Assembly: GCA_015179045.1 (NCBI GenBank)
Contig: WHUZ01000087.1
Coordinates: 186,001-250,000 of the forward strand
Reading direction: 5' to 3'
Length of the DNA: 64,000 nt
Source: Kalaharituber pfeilii
Taxonomy: Eukaryota > Ascomycota > Pezizomycetes > Pezizales > Pezizaceae
Shown piece after piece: positions 52,463 to 64,000 of the stretch (its first letter is position 1; every line of letters begins with the position of its first letter). A program made the translations under genes and the position numbers. The notes under the pieces were generated by a model. The model worked only from the letters and a program-made list of their open reading frames with translations. It was not told where the DNA came from and made no database searches.

Positions 52463-53056
52463 GGGGCCCTGGGCGGTGCCCCAAAGCACCTACTGGCATG
52501 AGACTAAGCACCTACAACGCCTTCGGTCGGGACCCCGGCGACCCCCACGGGCAGCACCGCCACCACAGCCGCAACAAAGCCCCCAACCCCGACACCGACA
52601 ACGAGACTCCCGAAACCAATCACGGACTCAAGACCAAGACCAAAGACCAGCAAGCCCCCCGCCTCCTCGCCAAACACCGACGCCACCACATCGACATTCG
52701 GCGTCGTAGTACATGGTATTGCATTGAGGAAAGACTTGGCGAAGGTGCGGAAGTGGCTGGAGTCCGGGAACAAGACACTAGGCACGAAGACTAGCTCGGT
52801 CGTGGTGTACTTGGAGGCAGCGACGGACATAGACAGAGTCAGGCTAGGAGGGAAATTGTTGAGGACAACTCAATACGAGCCAGACAGGAGAGGGAAATAG
52901 GCTGTATTGATTTCATACCCTACCCGCACCATGTACGAGTATCGCGGGAACCACTTGTAGTTAGTTACTGTCGCGATTTTTTCTTTCTTTAATTAACACC
53001 TCGCCATAGCCCATTGGGCGGCATGCGAGTACTGATATAAAAAAAAAAAAAAAAAA
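52463..53056 (+). mobile_element. LINE A, ORF1-only type
   Basis: 594 bp with TSD ATTCACAGCCAC at 52451-52462 and 53057-53068. ORF1 is frame-broken: a Pro/Arg-rich linker, then GVVVHGIALRKDLAKVRKWL, LEAATDIDRVRLGG and QYEPDRRGK-stop at about 52900. The TACCCGCACCATG...CGCGGGAACCAC hairpin UTR and the A hairpin CCTCGCCATAGCCCATTGGG with poly-A follow. Confidence 0.9.
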
Positions 53057-53473
53057 ATTCACAGCCACTCTGGTAGCTGCAGATGTAAGCACAACCATGA
53101 GGTTCGCTCCCAGAGTTTGGAGGTTCAGAGCATACCCATGATTAGGGTTTAATTTGCACAGCCTTTTTGCCCTATCTTGCGCGCCAGCAATACCTGCAGG
53201 AAAATTAATATCCAACTGAAAAGCTTGGAGCCTTAAATCTTCCACTCCTCAGCTCTCCCGAAAAAGAAGAATCATCAAATGGAGAATGGTCGGAGAAGCG
53301 CTTGTGGGGGTGAAGGCGTGTGCAAACGTAGTAGAGTATATACGCACCAGCGTTCTCCACCCCGCTCCCGCGTACTGCAGCCGCGAGACGCCAAGTATCA
53401 AAGTGACATCGTGATTGGTGCATGTGGTTCGTTCTTAGCTTTTTGGCGCCGTAATGCGGTACGTATACGAGTA

Positions 53474-53645
53474 CAGGTGACTCTGGCTATAATGAACCTC
53501 CTTTTAGTGAAACCTGGCTATAGCGAAGGGATGGGCGAGATTCTTTGTATATGCAGGCAAAGAAGTGCCCTCGCTATAGTGAAAACTAGTTATAGTAAAG
53601 AAAATCGGTCGGTTTCTTGGTCTTCAGTATAGCCAGGGCCACCTG
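53474..53645. mobile_element. Pogo-type MITE
   Basis: 172 bp. The ends CAGGTGACTCTGGCTATAAT and (complement of right) CAGGTGGCCCTGGCTATACT. The TSD is TA at 53472-53473 and 53646-53647. Internal copies of GCTATAGTGAAAAC-type motifs. No ORF. Confidence 0.8.
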
Positions 53646-53699
53646 TACGCCACTTACTCCACCTCAGTGCGCACCAAGACATGATGGGAAGTAGATCTA

Positions 53700-53764
53700 T
53701 TTTTTTTTTTTTTTTTTTTTTTTTATATCATTAATCGCGTGCCGCCCTAAGGGCTATGGCGATA
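53700..53764 (-). mobile_element. Hairpin-only retroposon, family A
   Basis: Minus strand: TATCGCCATAGCCCTTAGGG, CGGCACGCGATTAATGATAT and poly-A. Perfect 11-bp TSD AAGTAGATCTA at 53689-53699 and 53765-53775. Confidence 0.9.
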
Positions 53765-53993
53765 AAGTAGATCTAGCAGGACGTCTCTCGATCCGATGGA
53801 CAAGGTGTAACACAAGGCTGATCAGAAAGTAGATAATAAGCCAATCGAGTTTCGCATTGGAGATGCGGCTTCAACAGATCGGAAGAAAGGAAGTTAGATC
53901 TTATCGCGTACTCGCTGATTCAGTGCTAATATGACGAAGCAGGGAGAATCTCGGAAGCTATATGCGTAAATGTAGAAATCCAAAAGATCTTCT

Positions 53994-54052
53994 CTCCTGC
54001 CATAGGCTGGCAGCCTGTATGCGGGGTTACGTGACTCACAAAAAAATAAAAA
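53994..54052 (+). mobile_element. Hairpin-only family B
   Basis: CTCTCCTGCCATAGGCTGGC, AGCCTGTATGCGGGG, TTACGTGACTC and an A-rich tail. TSD not convincing. Confidence 0.7.
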
Positions 54053-54059
54053 AACTTAT

Positions 54060-55327
54060 TCTTACTGTAACATCCCCGCACTGTGGCTATCACTTCCTGG
54101 CGAACTCCAGCTCATCACCTCTAGTTCAATCGGAATCCGCTAACACTCCAGTAATGATTTTTGTTTCGTGACTTGTTCTCGTTTTTTCGTTTCCAATGGG
54201 CACCAGATGCAAAGATTTCTTATCCGTATCTCGAATGCAGCTGCAAGGTTGGAAAAATACAGACCAGGTGAAGCTTGATTCAGGTGCAGCAGAACAGGTC
54301 TGCACAACGCACGATCCCAGTACATCGGTTGCCTGTGCCGTTGTTATCGCAGAATGCTGCAACCTCGAGGGAGCAATTTAAAGTAGCAATGCCCACTTGA
54401 TCTTTAAGCGACAACTGTGCGGGGTAGAAAATCAAGCACTGTAGGTCTCATCCGATAAGCCTACATATTATTATCATACCTCGTAGTAAGTGCAGAAATG
54501 GGAAGGCACATTAGGTAACATTAACATCAAACGACAGGCAATTGCTATACCGTTTGCAAAAGAGGTACGCTGGCATTTCCCTCTTTGAATACAGAATTTA
54601 GCATCTAGTTCCCGAACGCATTAAGACAGCGTAGATTCAAAATATCTCTCATGATAGGCAGTCATGTAGCCAATTTGATTCCGAGTACATCATCTACTCG
54701 CGAGGCGGTAACGAACATTCTAGTTTCCTCTACATACGGTCTCAATGCCCGCCTTCTGTTTTTCTGTCAATCTACTTGACACACCTCTCCATCTTTACCG
54801 CCCCCACGTGCAACCTTGCCAGCATACATGTGCCAAAATGGACTATTCTATTCATAGCTCCAGCAGCTTTATGGTCACATGACATCAGCACCACCTTCCT
54901 GGTCCCAGAATTCCGCTTCATTGGTTGCAACCGACAAGAAGCGACTTTCCATACCGCATTATGAGGCTACATTTGGCGACTATGTGGAGGGATGGGTTGT
55001 TTGAATCTCGGGTTCGTTCGCCGCTTAGTCTGACTCTCAGAAATTGATTTATATGAAATACTGCAAGTACATGCTGGTTGCCTAGTCGGCAAATGACCGA
55101 TTAGCAGAGGGTTTATACTGAAATTGGGGGTTCAGTATTTCTTATTTAGGGACTGTGATTAGGTAGTACATCCGGCATATTCTATCACATTTTTCAATTA
55201 TTTCAGTTGAACAAGAAATTTTGACCACTTAAAACATCCGTTCCCCAACCTGCGGTGGTACTCCGTACATTAATCGGGAACGTTACCGTCGCTTCCTTGT
55301 CCCCTACCCAGCCTTGTTTGTGTTCCC
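54060..55327. other. Intergenic, nothing recognised
   Basis: Short frames without domains. A weak open frame at 54196-54381 (GTRCKDFLSVSRMQLQGW) is not supported by anything else. Confidence 0.45.
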
Positions 55328-55339
55328 GAGCTCGAGCTT

Positions 55340-55403
55340 ACCTTGCCATAGCCTATCAGGCGGCACGCGAGTAATGATATTAAAAAAAAAAAAAAAAAAA
55401 AAA
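55340..55403 (+). mobile_element. Hairpin-only retroposon, family A
   Basis: ACCTTGCCATAGCCTATCAG, GCGGCACGCGAGTAATGATA, TT and poly-A. Perfect 12-bp TSD GAGCTCGAGCTT at 55328-55339 and 55404-55415. Confidence 0.9.
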
Positions 55404-55415
55404 GAGCTCGAGCTT

Positions 55416-58400
55416 TGTTGGGGGGAATTCTCCATGCAGGGTCGCAATCACAGCTGGCGCCTGGCGTTGCGCATTTGCGCATGCGATTCACTGCATACTT
55501 GTATTATAGGCAGTCACGTAATGTTACATGTATTTAAACTCTCCATCTGCAGCTAACTTGACTTGAAGCCGTCAAGCTGTAAAGCGGCGTAAATATATTT
55601 CCCCGAAATATTACACTTTACTATATATACTCCCGGACTGCACTGAATTCTGCTGCATGCATCGGGGAGTCAATATCAATCTACCTCTTACATGTTTAGA
55701 GGCCAGAGTAAAGAGCAGCGAACCGCCGAGTTCTCCACTCAATTTGCTACATTCCACTGCATAGCGCTCATGATGTTTTGTGCAGACTACCGCAATGGGT
55801 AATATGAATTTTGACTTTGCGCTACACCCCTACTAATTGTCGCGACAACCGGAAAGTAGCAACTCTTTCTTCAACAACGAAAACAGATATCAAACTAATC
55901 TTCAGTTCCGGTTTTCTCACTAACCGTGTTTATCAGAATATTGAAATGGAAGGCTGGAAATATCATCAAAATGTCTATTTTTCCCATGTCTTTACCGGAG
56001 TCGGGGGGATAGATGACCTTCCTCATTTTCGGCTCATGGAGTTGATTACTTTACTTACATCACAACCCTTGTCTATCACCAGAAGTGTACCACGAAATAT
56101 TTAGTCCGGTGTGCACATTGCCAATAGAAACATAAATCGTTATACCGCAAGTTCCTAAAAAATTCGAGAATCTTACATTGACTTTTCTGAGAATTGTTGA
56201 CAATTAGAGGGATTTTGCAACGTGCAGGTAAAGTTGTTGGATTAATTATTAAGCAAAGTTGCCGTAACAGCGAAGTGTTTGTGGCGCAGTTAAGAGCATA
56301 TATACTGTACAGCAGCAAGTATACCGGTTAAACCCCTTTTCTGGAGATAACTTGGATTTCATACCAAATCATTTTTTTATATTGCGCTTCCGTCAATAGT
56401 ATGTTTAGACACTCCTCTGGATTAGAATCAAAACGGCTTCTCAAGCAAGTCGTGAAGCGAGAAATGCCAGCCAAACTCCACCTCTTAACCACTCGAAATG
56501 CACCCCCAGTTGAGCCGCAACGAGCCAAATTGAACGTTGTAACAAGAATTTTACCCAAGTCGCTATCCCAAGTCGCTATCCCAAGTCGCTTGCAAAATCC
56601 CTATTGCTGTTACGGTTATTTTTGCGCTTAAATAATCATGCTTTAAATTACTTTACCAACATGTGGCAAAATCCCTCTATTTAGCAAACTCATTAGAAGA
56701 TATTGTACCAAAGTCAAAGACCTCAGTCTGAGACTGAGCCTGCGCCTAGATATCGATTTTCAAACACGTTTCAGATGATTCTTTGGCCGGACCTCTTCGG
56801 TGACGATGTGAAGCTGACACCGCACAAACGAAGGGGCTTGGCAGGAGACTAGGTAATAAGTAACGGATATGAAACTTCCTTTCATAATCCCAACTATTCC
56901 AACATGCTTCATAGCAGTCACAATGATGTGGGTAAACTATGGTATTATAATGGGGTATTACTAGTAGGAGGCTCAGGCGTGAGAATTTGGGGACGGATTA
57001 GTACGATCAGGTTTGCTAAGAGCTTTCGGTAGCCGAATCGGGATTCATCGCGAAACCGTTGTAGTTAGTGACGTGATATGGAAGGAGGTGAAACGGTCAA
57101 AAACAATGTTTTTATGTCCCATGTGAGCTGGCTGTGACCATGACGGGGCTAGGCTTTGAAGTTCGTTTTTCAAAACAATGCCTTTGTTCACAGTCTTAAT
57201 ATGATCAGGTCAAACATTTCGGATGGAGCTCCCTTTCCAGAGCAATAGTTTTGACCGGTGAAACTGCTCAATTAGATAAGCTTATACTACTAGATGAGAT
57301 ACATTTGGCGCTCGATCTCGAGCTTGGCAAGATGAGATTGTGCCGCAGCACTAGCTAATTCTCCGGTGCAGAAGTAGGAGATGCAGCTTCATTCAGTTCC
57401 TTTTGTTTTTATGTATGTGATTTCAGTAGGGAATGGATTTCGTAGCGCCGATTAAGTCCATGTAGCAGCGAACGGACAGACGTTGACAAGTTTCTTGTCG
57501 CTAGGGGACCTTCCCTATGTGAAGTGGCTGACAGCTTAGTTACTTCCAGTTTCTCGTGAGAAATTGGTGCTGACGCGCTACCTGCACGTGCTCGACGGTC
57601 GGAAATTGCAGAATACCGTGAGACTAAATTATTTGGCTGGGGGGGAGTAAAGCAGCGAGTATATTTACTACAATAAGCAAGTTAGGCTGATCGGGAACGG
57701 GAAGGTACACTTTGATGGCACTAATGAATTATGCATATCCGTGGTGAATGTGTGGTACAGTATTGGTACAAGGCAGAGCATTCCCGCTGCGCTTGCACGT
57801 GCAAGCGCCGAGTATATGAAAGCCCGCAGAAGGCCTTCAGCAACCGCTGCAGAATACGAGATTTGTGGAACGCGAAGATAAACTTTTCAGTACAGCCTAC
57901 ACTTCAACCCGAAATCGTTTCAAAACTGCTACCGCGGGGGACTACGGTACCAGCAGGATTCCTGTAACCACCACACTAAACTTCCACAGGATCCCATTAC
58001 CTCAGTCCTGTCAAAATACCCAGATTTTAGTGTATTTGCTGCCGTTTCCCCAGACCATGGTACCTTCTCCCGTAAGTCTGCGCCGTACAAAAATAAAATG
58101 TCTGTGTGCAAATGTCATACTTGGGTACCTGAGCACTTGAAGGATTACCGTAGTACTTCTAGCGTACTTCTAGATCTTTTTTTGGGTCACCCAAGGCATG
58201 AAGGTTCCCAGGGTCGCACCACAACCCTTGTCGAGATCAAGGCTTATGATTGATCACATCTCCCTTCGAAATGCAGCAGAGCCTCGTTAGCTTGACCATG
58301 AGGGGTCTAGTGCGGCATCGATGTCTAACTAGCGAAAACTAAGCCATCATAAACTCACTAGGGTTACCGACCAGAACGCGGCTGAGGTAGTAGACATGGG

Positions 58401-58870
58401 CGCTTACCCTAGTGTTGTTTACACGAGTGTCTACTGCATCCCGGTTCATGGTGGGGGGAACGTCTTCTAGAAGGAGACATAGAGACACTCACGCTTACCA
58501 CCACCACTATCACCACGACTATCACCGATGTATGGCTCAAACATATGTAACCATCGGGACGCTCCCCCGGCGTCTCTCCCATATACCCCGGCTGTTCCAG
58601 TATACCCACCTTTAGCAATTTCTTTACTTGTGTATTGTTTCGTTTGGTACATATTGACAGCGTTTACCCGTTTCCTGGCTATAGATTTGGTTTTCAGTGG
58701 ATTATCTTTCCTTTCTAGCGGTCCTCTCGATAGCAATCGTTGATTCGAGTTGCCTGGTCTTTTGAGAGGCGAACAAGAAAGAGAAAGAATTATAACCGAC
58801 ACCAAGAAAGGAGCAGGAATTGGATAATTGTGGATACAAGCTGCTAACCTTGGTCCCCCAATATCTACAA
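55416..58870. other. About 3.4 kb without recognised gene
   Basis: Short frames only. A small tandem repeat CCCAAGTCGCTATC (about three units) lies at 56556-56592 and a perfect palindrome CTTGCACGTGCAAG near 57794. Confidence 0.45.
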
Positions 58871-58875
58871 TAAGG

Positions 58876-61630
58876 ATGTCGACAGCGACAGAATACGTAT
58901 ATGCATCGCCCATATCTAGCAGAAATATCCCCAGAGGATATTTAACCCCGCAAGCAGCAGCCTCATCAGCCACAGCAAAACATTACCAAACGAAAATCAA
59001 CTTCGTCCCCTTCGAATCCGGCACAGTTGTTCGAGCTCCGCTGGACTCGTCGATAGTAGAGCAACAGATGAGGATGTTTATGGTTGAGAGGCGGGGGGAT
59101 CGTTCAGTGGATCATCAGTGTCAAAGAATTCGAACTCAACTTCGCCACAGACGTCGACGCCAGTGGACGTTCCTCCGTTGCCGGAACGACGAGCAAGAAA
59201 TGTGTCTCCGGTGGTGGGTTTGAGGCGGTCGCCGATGGTGTCGAAGAATTCGACTCCTCCCGCAGTTCGATTAGGCCGCAGGGGGTCGCCGCCTATGAAG
59301 GGGGCGTCTTCAATATCTTCAACCAATGAGCAGGCATCAGCATTGAGCTCAAGGGAAGCGTCTCCGAGCCAAGCACGGAGCCCCCAAAGACTGGCAGTTG
59401 ATACTGCGCTCCAGAGCCGGAGGAGCATGTCATTGGAAGTTGAAGGTAATTCTCCGCTGACACAAAGGCCACGAGCAAATACAGACACCAGGGTCCAATA
59501 CCCCCCATTCGGATACATGACGCCACGGAATGCCTCCCCTACCCCCGAATACCGCCCCGCTGTCCCAGAAAAAGACAATATTGAACATAGCCGTTCGAGG
59601 TCGCTATCCCCGCCTGCGCTGGGGAAAGCAAAGGAGGAAAAGCCCGAGAAGCGACGGAACGTGTTTGGGTTGTTTCCCTCTGAGAAGAAGGACGGTAGCG
59701 AGAAGAAGGGGATGGCAAACCACATTGCTGCGGTATTCCACCGTGAGCGGAAGCCGTCTTCTTCCGGCCCAATTCAGGGCGCTGGTAGTTCCAGCGAGTC
59801 GGCAGCGATGAGCTCCCGCTCTGCCCCAACTCCGGCTCCGGCAACGTACTATACACCCCCGATGATGGGACTCTCCCCCCGCAGCCGTGGCTCAACAATA
59901 TCACCAGTCCCCCAGTACAGCAACTCGGTTTCCACGCCAGGAAGATCTCCTTACACACCCCCACGGTGTTTCCCGGTTGCCAATGCATTCCCGGGACAAC
60001 TCCGCTAGCACCACCTCAAGCTCCTCCACCTCTCACTTCCGAAATCCTTCCTCCGCCCTCGCAAATGCGGTGTGGCAAGCGGACTCGAACTCCGATATCG
60101 ACCTCGATGAGACCATGGCGAAGATCTGGGGCACATATAATGCCAGCAAGCGCAGCCCCAGCCCCAGGGGATCCCCTAGGCTGCAGGGGAAAGAAACCGA
60201 AGCAGAACATTAAATCAGGTGCAGAACGGTTTCCCGAATCCGTCACCGCTGTTGCCACCCGTTAACAAGGAGGCATACCGGAAGCGCACACTTCCTGCGG
60301 CCCCATTGAGGAAGCCAGCAACTGTGGTTGAAGAAGAGTTAGAGCCAGTTGAGCCTCTACTCCCCGTTGTGTATGTTCCGGACGAAGTTGAATCCCGGAA
60401 AGCTTCTATTTCCTCCAGCACAGGGGGACATCATCTGGCTTCGAACCTCTTCGGCCAATTGCCATGATGCCAATGTCACCAAAAAGACTCGCAGATCGCG
60501 TCAGCCAGCGCCTCTCCGTCTCAATCCCCCACGTTGGGCGCAGAATCAATGAAAGCACCTCCGCCCCAGGTACCGCTGCCGAATTCTATAAGGCCGGCGA
60601 AATGCGATATTACCTGGAGTTGCCAACGGGGCTTGGGGAATTCCAGCTCGACAGCGCGCTCGAGGCGCAGGAGCAAGACGAGGACGACATCCTCATGTGG
60701 CTCGACTCGCTCAAGGTTGAAGAGCCAGCGGAGGCGGCACCGGAGAAAAGCGACCATTCTGCACCGGAACAGCGCCCTGCAGAGGTGCTTCGCCCAGAAA
60801 ATGCGCATCCCCAAGGCACTCCCCAACTCGTCATTGACGCGATCTCCCCTGTGGGGAAGGAGAAAGCTCAGTCCGATAACGCGAAGGGATCGAGACCTAA
60901 TTCACCATCATTCATTCCCAGGAAACCAGTGCCTTCCGGTGTTCCCAACAATAACTTGCTCTCACCCCCGGTCCCGCAGCAAGCCGGGGGTATGCCCTCC
61001 CCTCCAACCCCCAGTGACTACTCCGGTGCCTTCCAAGGCCGTATCTCCTTCGCCTCCTCCGTGGGCGACGCTTTCAAGTATGACTCGTACGCCGAAGAGG
61101 TCGAGAGGCTCTCCTGGCGCAGTAGCAGTGCTGCCTCAGACCTCAGCGAGCATGTCACTGTCGCAGGTCTTCGCCTTCACGGAATCCCTGCCTCTGCTGC
61201 TGTCACTTCTTCCGTAACCAGTTCCTCTGGGTCATCACCGCAAACGAACCCCGGTTCCACTTTCTCTTCTCCAAATCCAAGTGACTACTCAACCACTCCG
61301 TCATCCGGTAGCCTTTGCCGCTCTGATATTGATGCCATTCTGGGTGCCGCTCCAATGAAGAAATCGGAGCCAAGGTTCAACGTATACATTGACGACGACG
61401 CATCCACTGGCATGCTGAGCTCAGAGATTGAAGCGATCTTGTTGGCTCAGATGAGGAGAGAGGAGGAGGAGTCCAAGCAGACACAAGCTGAGAGGCAACG
61501 AGACGACGAGCTGGATAAAGAATATATCAAGCGGATGGAGGCTAGGAGGACGAGGTATGTTCGGGGGAGGAATTCACAATTCGAGGAGGATATTTTGTTT
61601 ATCCTCAAGAGTGAGGATATTATTTTCTAG
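58876..61630 (+). CDS. Ser/Pro-rich protein, frame broken in the assembly
   Basis: Starts MSTATEYVYASPISSRNIPR at 58876 and ends FEEDILFILKSEDIIF-stop at 61630, about 910 residues if joined. Coding passes through five frame segments, breaking near 59095 (run of six G), 59962 (five C), 60200 (G/A runs) and 60432 (five G). Three of the breaks are cured by one homopolymer base. The body is low-complexity and Ser/Pro-rich with basic patches (SPPALGKAKEEKPEKRRNVF; FGLFPSEKKDGSEKKG). Acidic segments follow (DSNSDIDLDETMAKIWG, QDEDDILMWLDSLKVEE), then a charged coiled coil at the C-terminus (AQMRREEEESKQTQAERQRD). It looks like a disordered cytosolic or nuclear scaffold or regulator, but I recognise no family. 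No intron was needed. Confidence 0.6.
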
Positions 61631-62440
61631 ACAATCTGAAGTCGCCATTGCAACCATCTACATATTACTGGACTCAATCCTTTCGTTACGATGTACTCTG
61701 CCCTGTCCTCCTATAAATCTTTTCCTTTGTTTCTTTTCTTATTTATCTGTTTTATCCTATATTCCTAATTTCTAGATTTATATCATGGTTCTCACTGGTG
61801 TTGTGTATAGAAGGACGGAGCAGTTTGGACTCATGTACAAAATCACGGAGTTTTGCTTTCTCTTCAGGTCGTCACGATGATACAGCATTTCCTTACTCCC
61901 TACGTTCTTTTTTTTTTTTTTTTTTTTTTTGTTGGGGGGCGGGGGCGTTTTGTTATTCCATTATCTTGCTATTACGTATTTTTCCTACTGTTTTTACTAT
62001 CTTTCTTACTTTGTATTGCTTATTTCCTATTTCTCCATATTCTGTTTTATATCACTGGTGACGTTGGGTATAGCGATGATTGAACGAATTTCCTTCCTGT
62101 GGTGTGGTGGTCTCTCTTGGTTTTGCGGGTTTTGGAATTTTGAGAGTGCGCGGCGGCTTGGTTCGGTTTTTACTTGGTTACACTAGTAGATAGGAATAAT
62201 CGCTTACATGGTGCGTGAGGTGGAATAAAGAGTGGATTAGTATGTTTCAATCAATTTCATGTTCATATTCTGCCCCGGGAAACTTCAAACTTGGCAGGTC
62301 GCTATTTTTGTGTGGGAGGTATGTATGGGACAGACGGGATGTGGACGGTTGTCTTGGCAGGTGCACGGACATTTGAGTTCGGCTACGTCATTCGCTTGGC
62401 GTCAACCAGTCTATTGACAGAGTGCACGGTCCAATCTGAG
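61631..62440. other. Intergenic, 3' flank with T-run
   Basis: A poly-T tract at 61909-61930 followed by G/T-rich sequence, without an A- or B-type hairpin. Short frames only. Confidence 0.45.
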
Positions 62441-62443
62441 TTC

Positions 62444-62521
62444 AATGCACTAGTCTAGTTGCGAGCACCTTATGCACCTGCGAATGCACTAGTCTAGTTG
62501 CGAGCACCTTATGCACCTGCC
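62444..62521. repeat. 39-bp perfect tandem duplication
   Basis: The unit AATGCACTAGTCTAGTTGCG...TTATGCACCTGC starts at 62444 and 62483; only the last base differs. It lies about 440 bp upstream of the next gene. Confidence 0.9.
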
Positions 62522-62762
62522 GATAGCGCAAGCTTTGCACAGCTGAAGTGGAGCTGATCTGCAAGATTCAGCTCGTTCAATTTCTTTGACAAAAAACATC
62601 TATACTTCCAGTATAGTTGCATGTGAAGCCCGTGTGCGCGGCCAGAGTGTGCACTAACCATACTATCTATTCAGCTCGATTTGAGTCAATCTCTTCATCA
62701 GCATCTTCAATCAGCCCCACCTGCTTCCCAGCCATTGAGCCTGTATCACATCATTGTTCATG

Positions 62763-62772
62763 ACTATATATT
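62763..62772 (+). promoter_or_regulatory. Possible TATA box
   Basis: ACTATATATT about 190 bp upstream of the ATG at 62960, followed by a pyrimidine-rich leader. Suggestive only. Confidence 0.3.
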
Positions 62773-62959
62773 CACACGGACGCACTCCCTCTAGGACCAA
62801 CTGAACATATTCCCTTCGCAATCAACAATATCGTCTCGAGTGCTCTCACTACCGCGCTCTTAAATCTCTCACAAAGCTACCGAGTCAAACACCTCATCAC
62901 TTCATCCCATCAACAGCATATGCTCTGCGAAGACGAGTACCTATTCTCATGAGGCGCTC

Positions 62960-63813
62960 ATGAGCCTTCCCAAATCCTCTGCTGTCGATAACACCACATC
63001 TACTCTGATTGGCCCTGACTTCGGTTTCTGTGCCATCAATGGGACCTGCGACAACGCACAAATCATTTATTATGCTCACACCCAGTCTGAACCTGGAAAA
63101 AGAAGAGTGGAGCTCCCGGTTGTGTGGGGTTCGCAACTGTTGTTGGGGGGCGATTTCAAGCAGTAACATTATCGAAGGAAATTTATGCTGTTTGCGGCTT
63201 CTTGAAGGGTAACGGTCGAAGAATTGACTTCAAACCAAGTGAGCACAGCATCGCTGTAGCGCAAGTTGGGACGGACAAAGAGCCTGGTAGTTCAGTGGAG
63301 TTCTTTGTTGACCACGATGGGCAGCCCAAATTCAGACCTGCAAAGACACCCATTAAGGTTGCAAAACCTGGCATGTTTTACATTATAGTGACTGAAGAGG
63401 CGGTTAGTGACGGTGCGTATCACGTTCATAATATACATCATTGCGTACCACTTGATATGAAACTAATCCCTATCACCGAATTTACAGAGTCTTTATTTGT
63501 TGGTTATGGCCGAATTATTATAGCCGATACCGGGACGGGTGACGATGAGAATATCTACCCGCTTGCTGTTAGGAGCGTCGGCTTCGACCACGTGTCAAGA
63601 GTTATGCCACACTCATATATCGTCCGATTCCAACCTACCGACACGATACACACCGCTATCGCTCAATGTGAACTTGGTGACATAGTTCCGGAGGGACTTA
63701 CCAACTCACATGAACATAAACTGAAGCCAGCAGAGCTGGTCTACACAATTTATATGTCGGACGGCACATGGACAAAATGTGAGCCCCAGACCTGGAGCAT
63801 TGGGAAGGGATGA
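62960..63813 (+). CDS. Hypothetical protein, one homopolymer frame break
   Basis: Begins MSLPKSSAVDNTTSTLIGPD at 62960 and ends CEPQTWSIGKG-stop at 63811-63813. The frame changes once, at a run of six G (63145-63150); one more G joins both parts into about 284 residues. Features: GPDFGFCAINGTCDNAQIIY near the start, then IYAVCGFLKGNGRRIDF, EFFVDHDGQPKFRPAKTPIK, VAKPGMFYIIVTEEAV and VLTSHEHK-like charged ends. Predicted mostly beta, no signal peptide or membrane segment visible, no recognised family. Single exon. The break is more likely a sequencing error than decay, since the rest is clean. Confidence 0.6.
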
Positions 63814-64000
63814 TAAGCTGCCTAAAACCCAGTGGAATTCTTAATGGGGTGAGAGGGGGACTGTGGGGGAAATGATTATTCTTTTTTATGTCTTTCCGTT
63901 GAGATTCGTAGTCAAACTGACCACCTGGGGGAGCATACGGGTGGAGGGTCGGCGGCTAAGTATGTACCTCATAGGCAAGCATTTGCTTGGCGGTAATTTG
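63814..64000. other. 3' flank to window end
   Basis: No feature recognised. Confidence 0.4.

Noticed and set aside
61909..61935. Poly-T after the Ser/Pro-rich gene as a retroposon tail
   Set aside because: It is followed by G-rich sequence with no hairpin; more likely a simple repeat.

Overview
The window looks like a transposon-dominated stretch of a filamentous ascomycete chromosome. The evidence is a NACHT-ankyrin (NLR-like) gene with four introns of 48-77 bp carrying fungal splice signals, a fungal-type class 3 lipase remnant, Tad1-type non-LTR retrotransposons (LINEs) encoding RT, RNase H and a C-terminal zinc knuckle, and pogo, hAT and Mutator-like DNA elements. A Pezizomycete (truffle-like) host would fit, but that is only inference.

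Layout. 1-1.7 kb: decayed pogo-like transposase. 1.85-5.36 kb: NACHT-ankyrin gene whose eight 102-bp repeats are almost identical and are broken by one 10-bp insertion. 5.8-22.8 kb: nested LINEs of two families (called A and B here) with several MITEs. 23-26.2 kb: a 5S-rRNA-like remnant, a hAT MITE and a degenerate tandem array. 26.7-28.8 kb: nested short retroposons, then a lipase pseudogene. 30.4-43.7 kb: more LINEs, Tc1/mariner and pogo-type elements. 43.7-58.8 kb: mostly unrecognised sequence with small retroposons and one 136-aa ORF. 58.9-63.8 kb: two host genes whose frames break, mostly at G or C homopolymers.

The main discovery candidate is a set of extremely short retroposons. Many insertions consist only of a 35-45-nt hairpin plus a poly-A tail, flanked by 11-14-bp target-site duplications (TSDs). 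The hairpin is the 3' end of LINE A (CTCGCCATAG...GCGAGTAATGATAT-An) or of LINE B (CCCTGCCATRG...GCGGGGTTACGTGAC-An). Most begin within a few bases of the outer stem, so they do not look like random 5' truncations. Both stems covary between copies. The same A tail also ends RT/RNase H-bearing elements and an ORF1-only element class lacking RT. This suggests one autonomous LINE machinery whose 3' RNA hairpin is used in trans by ORF1-only and hairpin-only parasites. All LINE copies seen are 5' truncated, nested or decayed, so the active source lies elsewhere.
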